NCBI GenBank assembly: GCA_052315315.1 | Contig: JBLSDE010000032.1 | Coordinates: 1 to 19,848, forward strand | Reading direction: 5' to 3' | DNA: 19,848 bases | Source of the DNA: Cuniculiplasma sp052315315 | Lineage (GTDB): Archaea; Thermoplasmatota; Thermoplasmata; Thermoplasmatales; Thermoplasmataceae | Part shown: positions 15,583 through 19,848 of the stretch, one piece after another | Position numbering within the stretch: the first letter of the stretch is position 1 | How the letters are laid out: each line of letters opens with the position of its first letter | Translations under genes and position numbers: made by a program | Notes under the pieces: generated by a model | Databases searched by the model: none | What the model was told of the DNA's origin: nothing | Seen by the model: only the letters and a program-made list of their open reading frames with translations

Positions 15583-17532
15583 CTACACATCGATTTCCTT
15601 AACATATTTTGCATTCTCTTCAATAAATCTTCTTCTGGGTTCAACCTTTTCGCCCATCAGAATAGAAAATAGGTGATCAGCCTCCACTGCGTCCTCTATG
15701 CTGACCCGCACCAGCCTTCTTGTTTCAGGATTCATGGCTGTTTCCCAGAGTTGCTCTGGATTCATTTCTCCGAGACCCTTGAATCTTTGCGTGATCACAT
15801 TTTTACCCATCTGCTGAACTATTTTATCTCTTTCCTCCTCAGAATAGACGTATGCAACCTTGTCTCCCTTCTGAACTCTGAAAAGTGGAGGTTCTGCAAA
15901 GAATATATTTCCAGATGTAATAAGCTCCTTGGCGTGTCGGTAAAAGAATGTCAGCAATAATGTACGTATATGTGCTCCGTCAACATCTGCATCAGTCATA
16001 ATAATTATTTTTCCATATCTTAACCGCCTCATATCTATGTTTTCGCCGGTCCCAACACCTATGACAGTTATCAGGTCACGGATCACCTGATTGTTAAATG
16101 TCTTGTCATCTGATGCCTTTTCCACATTCAGAATCTTTCCCCTTAATGGAAGTACCGCCTGAAAATCTCTATTTCTTGCCTGCTTTGTTGAACCTCCTGC
16201 CGAATCTCCCTCAACTATATACAACTCATTTTTTGTAACATCATTGGAAGAGCAATCGGCTAATTTCCCTGGCAAATCTCCACTTTCCAGAGTGGATTTT
16301 CTTTTTACCAGTTCCTTTGCCTTCCTTGAGGCTTCTCTTGCCTCAGCCGCTGCTATGGACCTTTTAACTATGGCATCTGCCACATTGGGATAACTTTCAA
16401 GATAAAATTTAATTGAATTTTCAACAATTGACTGCACAACACCCTTTATTTCACTGTTTCCAAGTTTAGCCTTTGTCTGTCCTTCAAACTGAGGATTGAA
16501 CATTTTCACGTGAACTACTGCAACTATGCCTTCCCTGATGTCGTCCCCAATTATTTTCTCGGTTCCCTTTATGTTAGTCTTTTTTCTTGCGTAATCAAGA
16601 ACTGCTTTTGACAGTCCTGCTTTGAAACCTCCTATATGGGTTCCGCCCTCAGGAGTATTTATGTTGTTCACAAAGCCTTCCATTACCTCATTGCTCGAGG
16701 TTGTATACTGTAGGGCATATTCCAGAGTGACATCCCCTTTTTCCTGCCTGTCTCTTATTGTCTCCTTTAATATTGTATCATATCCTTCCGATAGGTATGA
16801 AACAAATTCAGTCAATCCACCTGAAAAGTGAAAACTCTCTTCTTTTCCCTCGCGCTCATCGTAAAGAGTAAATTTTATCGCCGAGTTAAGGTATGCGAGC
16901 TCCCTTAGTCTCTTTTCCAGTATCTCCCTTGAATATTCAAGAACCTGGAAGATTTGAGGATCAGGCCAGAATTTTATCACTGTTCCCGTTCCCTTTTCAT
17001 TTACAATTTTAACATCACGGATTCTTTCGTCGTTCGATTGCTGATTCCGATCCAGCTCAATAAGCTCTGAAACGGGTAGCCCTCTTTCAAAAACCATATA
17101 GTATAATTTCTGTTCTTTTTTAACCAGCGCTATCAATTTGGAGGATAGCGCATTAACAACGTGAACACCAACACCGTGTAGTCCCCCAGTTATTTTATAC
17201 ACTTTTTTATCAAATTTCGCCCCGCTGTGAAGTTCAGTTAACACTATTTCCAGACCAGGTTTTCCATACTTGGGATGAATGTCGACTGGAATGCCCCTTC
17301 CATTGTCTTCAACAGTTATACTCCCGTCCTTTCCTATAGTGACATATACACTATCCCCATAGCCAGCTCCGGCTTCATCTACGCTATTATCAACAACTTC
17401 GTAAACCATGTGATGAAGCCCTTCAACGTTCGTATTTCCTATATACATCCCTGGAACTTTTCTTACAGCCTTAAGTCCTTCAAGAATTTGTATTTGAGAT
17501 GCGTCATAATCATCCAATTCAATCAATGGCAT
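15583..17532 (-). CDS. gyrB: DNA gyrase subunit B
   Basis: ATPase subunit of gyrase, 649 residues, about the length of the short bacterial type without the large insertion of the E. coli protein. The GHKL ATPase domain shows Glu45 and Asn49 in EVVDNS, EDNGRGIPVDIH (75-86) and the lid GGLHGVG (116-122). The transducer carries the QTKAKLGN loop (352-359). The Toprim domain has EGDSAGG (Glu441) and the metal-binding TDADVDG (Asp514, 516, 518). QRFKGLGEMNPEQLWET closes the protein in the usual way. It is first in the gyrB-gyrA-hom unit. I see no strong TATA box at leaderless distance; a TTAATATC about 17 bases before the ATG is too close to be convincing. Confidence 0.97.
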   Translation of the reverse strand: MPLIELDDYDASQIQILEGLKAVRKVPGMYIGNTNVEGLHHMVYEVVDNSVDEAGAGYGDSVYVTIGKDGSITVEDNGRGIPVDIHPKYGKPGLEIVLTELHSGAKFDKKVYKITGGLHGVGVHVVNALSSKLIALVKKEQKLYYMVFERGLPVSELIELDRNQQSNDERIRDVKIVNEKGTGTVIKFWPDPQIFQVLEYSREILEKRLRELAYLNSAIKFTLYDEREGKEESFHFSGGLTEFVSYLSEGYDTILKETIRDRQEKGDVTLEYALQYTTSSNEVMEGFVNNINTPEGGTHIGGFKAGLSKAVLDYARKKTNIKGTEKIIGDDIREGIVAVVHVKMFNPQFEGQTKAKLGNSEIKGVVQSIVENSIKFYLESYPNVADAIVKRSIAAAEAREASRKAKELVKRKSTLESGDLPGKLADCSSNDVTKNELYIVEGDSAGGSTKQARNRDFQAVLPLRGKILNVEKASDDKTFNNQVIRDLITVIGVGTGENIDMRRLRYGKIIIMTDADVDGAHIRTLLLTFFYRHAKELITSGNIFFAEPPLFRVQKGDKVAYVYSEEERDKIVQQMGKNVITQRFKGLGEMNPEQLWETAMNPETRRLVRVSIEDAVEADHLFSILMGEKVEPRRRFIEENAKYVKEIDV

Positions 17533-17710
17533 ATATCAATACAAGATATTAAGGTAACAATTTGTTGAATTTTCATCCTTAATTAAGATAAGATTATTTT
17601 AACTGACAATAAATTCCAATTAATAACTCATGGAGAATGATGATTTCTATTAATTGACTCACTCATTGCATAAGGACTAATTTGCCCAGAATCTTCAGGA
17701 TACCTCTAAG

Positions 17711-17783
17711 GGCCGGGTCCGGGAATTGAACCCGGGTCCGGGGATCCACAGTCCCCAAGGATATCCCCTACCCCAACCCGGCC
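17711..17783 (-). tRNA. tRNA-His (anticodon GTG)
   Basis: A full cloverleaf on the minus strand. The anticodon arm is GGGGA-CTGTGGA-TCCCC, giving GTG. The T-arm is CCGGG-TTCAATT-CCCGG. The acceptor stem closes only when the first base is read as an encoded G at position -1 opposite C73, the special pair of histidine tRNA; the T7-A66 pair then ends the stem. CCA is not encoded. Confidence 0.93.
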
Positions 17784-17803
17784 ATCTGTCACCTTAATTA
17801 TAC

Positions 17804-17814
17804 CATATATTTTA
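17804..17814 (-). promoter_or_regulatory. TATA box of tRNA-His
   Basis: AAAATATATGG on the minus strand is centred about 26 bases before the first base of the tRNA. Confidence 0.5.
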
Positions 17815-17882
17815 ACCATTTCTTTGGTAACTCCAGTGTATAAAACCGTAAAAGAATAAATAAGATTCACAACTTATCCAGT

Positions 17883-18548
17883 GTGCTCACGCTTAACATT
17901 ATAGATGCTGAACTTGAACTTGTTCCCGAGTCTATGTGGGAGGATTATCAGATTAGAAAAGTTGCCAAGAATCTTGGTAAAAAATATAACGAAATGCTGC
18001 TTGATTCAAACTATATGCACGGTGCAATTGAAAGGCACTTCCCTGGAATGTCCAACAAGATGGGCAGGCCAGATATTTTTCATACGTTTCTAAACGTAAC
18101 GCAGGATTCGATTCTAAATAAAAAAGGAGAACTTAGAATAAATATACATACCAAGAACGACAAGATCATCAGAATATCACCAGAGACTCGAATACCAAAG
18201 TCATACAACAGATTTGCAGGTCTATTTGAGAAATTACTCTCAAAGGGAAACCTTGTTTCCCCTGATGGAAAAACACTCATATCAATCGAGGATGGAAAAT
18301 TCCATAGATTACTCAAAGGAGATGGTACAGATCTTCTGTTGAGTCCAAAGGGGAGGATGGCAAAGATAGGAGATGTCGTAAAATCGGGAAATTTGAACGT
18401 AATAATCGGAGGATTCAGTGAGGGTGATTTTATCAGCCCAATCTATGATAAACTTGATTCGGTTTCAATTTTTGAGGAGGAACTGACCATATGGACGGTC
18501 GGTTGGGAAATAATATCATCCTACGAGAGAACCTTTGGTATTATTTGA
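17883..18548 (+). CDS. nep1: rRNA pseudouridine N1-methyltransferase Nep1
   Basis: SPOUT-class RNA methyltransferase (Emg1/Nep1 family), 221 residues, that N1-methylates a pseudouridine in 16S rRNA helix 35 during small-subunit assembly. The signature GRPDIFHTFL is at 61-70. The trefoil-knot part that binds S-adenosylmethionine includes NVIIGGFSEGDF (172-183) and the C-terminal LTIWTVGWEIISSYER. The length is normal. The start is GTG; an AATAAATAAG stretch about 24 bases upstream could be the TATA box of a leaderless mRNA. It sits between two tRNA genes, with tRNA-Gly following 51 bases later under its own promoter. Confidence 0.9.
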   Translation: MLTLNIIDAELELVPESMWEDYQIRKVAKNLGKKYNEMLLDSNYMHGAIERHFPGMSNKMGRPDIFHTFLNVTQDSILNKKGELRINIHTKNDKIIRISPETRIPKSYNRFAGLFEKLLSKGNLVSPDGKTLISIEDGKFHRLLKGDGTDLLLSPKGRMAKIGDVVKSGNLNVIIGGFSEGDFISPIYDKLDSVSIFEEELTIWTVGWEIISSYERTFGII

Positions 18549-18568
18549 AATGAGCAATTATCCTAAAA

Positions 18569-18576
18569 TTTATAAC
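18569..18576 (+). promoter_or_regulatory. TATA box of tRNA-Gly
   Basis: TTTATAAC is centred about 27 bases before the first base of the tRNA. Confidence 0.5.
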
Positions 18577-18599
18577 TAAAAGAAATATACACAATGCAG

Positions 18600-18672
18600 G
18601 CGGGTGTGGTGTAGCCTGGTAACACGCGAGCTTGCCAAGCTCGTGCCTCGGGTCCAAATCCCGGCACCCGCA
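18600..18672 (+). tRNA. tRNA-Gly (anticodon GCC)
   Basis: A 73-base cloverleaf. Acceptor stem GCGGGTG with CACCCGC and discriminator A; anticodon arm CGAGC-TTGCCAA-GCTCG giving GCC; T-arm with loop GTCCAAA next to CGG/CCG pairs. CCA is not encoded. Confidence 0.95.
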
Positions 18673-19130
18673 CTCAGGTATAAGTTCTTTGAGTAGAGGA
18701 AAAATAGGTCATTTTGACATAGATTTTCTTAAGAAAAATTCCTAATGGGATTAAGATTAGGTGTCCTTGTACAATTAGATTTCCGGAGTTATGTTGATTC
18801 TAATCATAACTGACTAAATATTTTCATGATACGGCCATATCAAGGCATTTCGTGGCGTACCTTTGCTTCATGATATGATACGTTATGGAAGTAGTATAGT
18901 TCCGTAAATCCTTTAAAAAACTCAATAATTAAATTGATTCACATTATATGCCATATTCCCTAACCCATAACCGTGACATCTATCTAACTTATTACAAAAA
19001 TGTTATAAAACAAATGTAAAAATAGAATTGGTTACAAGGATGAATCGAAAAAATTTGAAACCTGGATTGATACTTAATCATAAATTAGGCAGCTTTATGC
19101 TCTTCGAGCGTTTTAAATTGGAAATAGAAC
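18673..19130. other. Gene-free stretch after tRNA-Gly
   Basis: About 460 bases with stops in all frames. A plus-strand frame from 19028 is only the complement of the AhpD-like gene. A CATGATA motif recurs at about 18826 and 18869, but I see no organised repeat. It borders mobile-element and pseudogene sequence and may be decayed DNA. Confidence 0.4.
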
Positions 19131-19463
19131 TCATTTCTTTTTTAACTGCACCAGCGCGGCTTCTACTAGTTGCATATAGGAGAGACTTGGGCCACCACCC
19201 ATTAATACAGCTACCCAGGCAGATTCACGTATCTCGTCCTCAGTTGCCCCCGCCTTTAATGCTCCATCGGTGTGGAAGGAAATACACCATTTGCAGTGTG
19301 CCTCAACGGAAAGAGCCACAGCAATAAGTTCCTTTGTCTTAGTATCAAGGGACTTAGGTCTTTCCACCTTTGCAAGGAAATTCATGAATGCCCCCATTTC
19401 CTCTGGAGAAAATTTCTTCCACTCTCCAACTGATTTGTAGAACTAGTCAAGCAATCCTTTCAT
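19131..19463 (-). pseudogene. AhpD-like carboxymuconolactone decarboxylase family gene with in-frame TAG
   Basis: From the ATG at 19463 the frame reads MKGLLD, a TAG at 19445-19443, then FYKSVGEWKKFSPEEM and on without a further stop to residue 110. The part after the stop is a clear AhpD/CMD-family core: HCKWCISFH, with Cys57-x2-Cys60-x3-His64 in full-length numbering, then DGALKAGATEDEI and a MGGGPS segment. Such small proteins are peroxidase-like thiol enzymes. In relatives the position of the stop is normally acidic, and GAG to TAG is one base. A TATA box at leaderless distance serves ATG 19463. Either the gene is freshly broken, or it is read from ATG 19397 (88 residues, first helix lost), or the TAG is a sequence error. 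The dithiol motif is intact in all cases. Confidence 0.75.
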
Positions 19464-19488
19464 ATCTTCTTTATTATCCCCTTCTATA

Positions 19489-19496
19489 TTTATATA
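19489..19496 (-). promoter_or_regulatory. TATA box of the AhpD-like gene
   Basis: TATATAAA on the minus strand is centred about 29 bases before the full-length ATG at 19463. It is too far from the internal ATG at 19397 to make that a leaderless start. Confidence 0.5.
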
Positions 19497-19606
19497 GCAT
19501 TACTTATTGTTAAAACATTTCCGTGACTTTACATCTATTTTAATTTTGTAGACCTCCCAATATGATTTTCAGGCTGTTTTTCTAAACCACTATTGTGGGT
19601 GCACTA

Positions 19607-19848
19607 CTATTTCAATACCTGATCAAGTTTCATGATCATTCCAATCTTCCTTCCCGTTTCTGACTTGAAATCCAATCTCTCGCTCACCTTTTTTCCCCTG
19701 GCAGCACATACAACCATTATATCTTTCATAACATCAACTGTTGATGGAAGAGATATGCTCTTCTCTGTCCTGTGCAATTCATTATATATCAGTGAAAGGA
19801 AAAGATAGGCAAGAAGAGACATAAACATGTGAACCCTGATCTTCTGTG
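19607..19848 (-). CDS. IS1634/IS4-like transposase, C-terminal part
   Basis: The 3' end of a gene that enters from beyond the right edge; about 80 residues are visible, ending in TAG at 19607. The visible start KIRVHMFMSLLAYLFLSLIY resembles the segment after the catalytic glutamate in IS1634/IS4-type DDE transposases, where the chain passes through RVHIFICFLAL-like hydrophobic residues. The rest is basic and helical. The DDE residues themselves lie outside the window, so activity cannot be judged. The outer end of the element should lie between 19498 and 19606, but I could not fix its terminal repeat from one end alone. A CCACTATTGTGG palindrome at 19587-19598 is a possible part of it. Confidence 0.65.
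   Translation of the reverse strand, partial: QKIRVHMFMSLLAYLFLSLIYNELHRTEKSISLPSTVDVMKDIMVVCAARGKKVSERLDFKSETGRKIGMIMKLDQVLK

Noticed and set aside
19028..19327. 99-codon plus-strand frame
   Set aside because: It is the complement of the AhpD-like gene, whose family motif on the minus strand is clear.
19443..19445. TAG as a pyrrolysine codon
   Set aside because: The position is acidic in relatives, there is no functional reason for pyrrolysine, and no pyl genes are in the window; a point mutation is simpler.
19587..19598. CCACTATTGTGG as the terminal inverted repeat of the insertion sequence
   Set aside because: It is a self-palindrome of four-base arms; without the other end of the element it cannot be told from chance.
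1..19848. CRISPR array, prophage or defence island
   Set aside because: No regularly spaced direct repeats, and no phage, nuclease or toxin-antitoxin genes were seen.

Overview
The window is chromosomal DNA of an archaeon, almost certainly a member of the Thermoplasmatales (the Thermoplasma / Ferroplasma / Picrophilus / Cuniculiplasma group; I cannot fix the genus). Archaeal informational genes are present: ribosomal protein eS8, SRP19, the primase large subunit PriL and the rRNA methylase Nep1. They sit beside a bacterial-type DNA gyrase and a mevalonate-bisphosphate-decarboxylase-like enzyme, a combination typical of that order. Many genes have a TATA-like box 24-29 bases before the start codon and so look leaderless. 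The DNA is AT-rich.

Layout, left to right. (1) Bases 1-60 hold the first codons of a minus-strand gene that runs off the window, with its Shine-Dalgarno sequence inside a perfect hairpin. (2) 408-2143: a two-gene ABC-2 type exporter (ATPase and permease). (3) 2163-4082: an MFS transporter and a SufR-like iron-sulfur winged-helix regulator, transcribed divergently across a short promoter region with a 14-bp palindrome. (4) 4144-4769: eS8 and SRP19, overlapping. (5) 4883-8499, minus strand: Xaa-Pro peptidase, gamma-glutamyltransferase-like Ntn hydrolase and PriL, packed as one operon. (6) 8986-9862: a soluble Hanks-type protein kinase followed by tRNA-Arg(TCG). (7) 10210-11313: a probable mevalonate 3,5-bisphosphate decarboxylase of isoprenoid lipid synthesis. 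(8) 11306-17532, minus strand: gyrB, gyrA and homoserine dehydrogenase as one operon, then an unrecognised protein with its own promoter whose 3' end overlaps the decarboxylase gene. (9) 17711-18672: tRNA-His, Nep1 and tRNA-Gly. (10) 18673 to the end: a gene-poor stretch, an AhpD-like gene broken by one in-frame TAG but with an intact-looking promoter, and the 3' end of an IS1634/IS4-like transposase running off the window.

Most of the window is core metabolism and information processing in ordinary operons. The less expected signals are a diverged repeat upstream of both the ABC operon (165-400) and the decarboxylase gene (9961-10185) that extends into both promoters; the amber-interrupted AhpD-like gene; the Shine-Dalgarno hairpin at the left edge; and the palindrome beside the SufR-like regulator. 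I found no CRISPR array, prophage or defence system, and nothing that is clearly a new multi-gene system.
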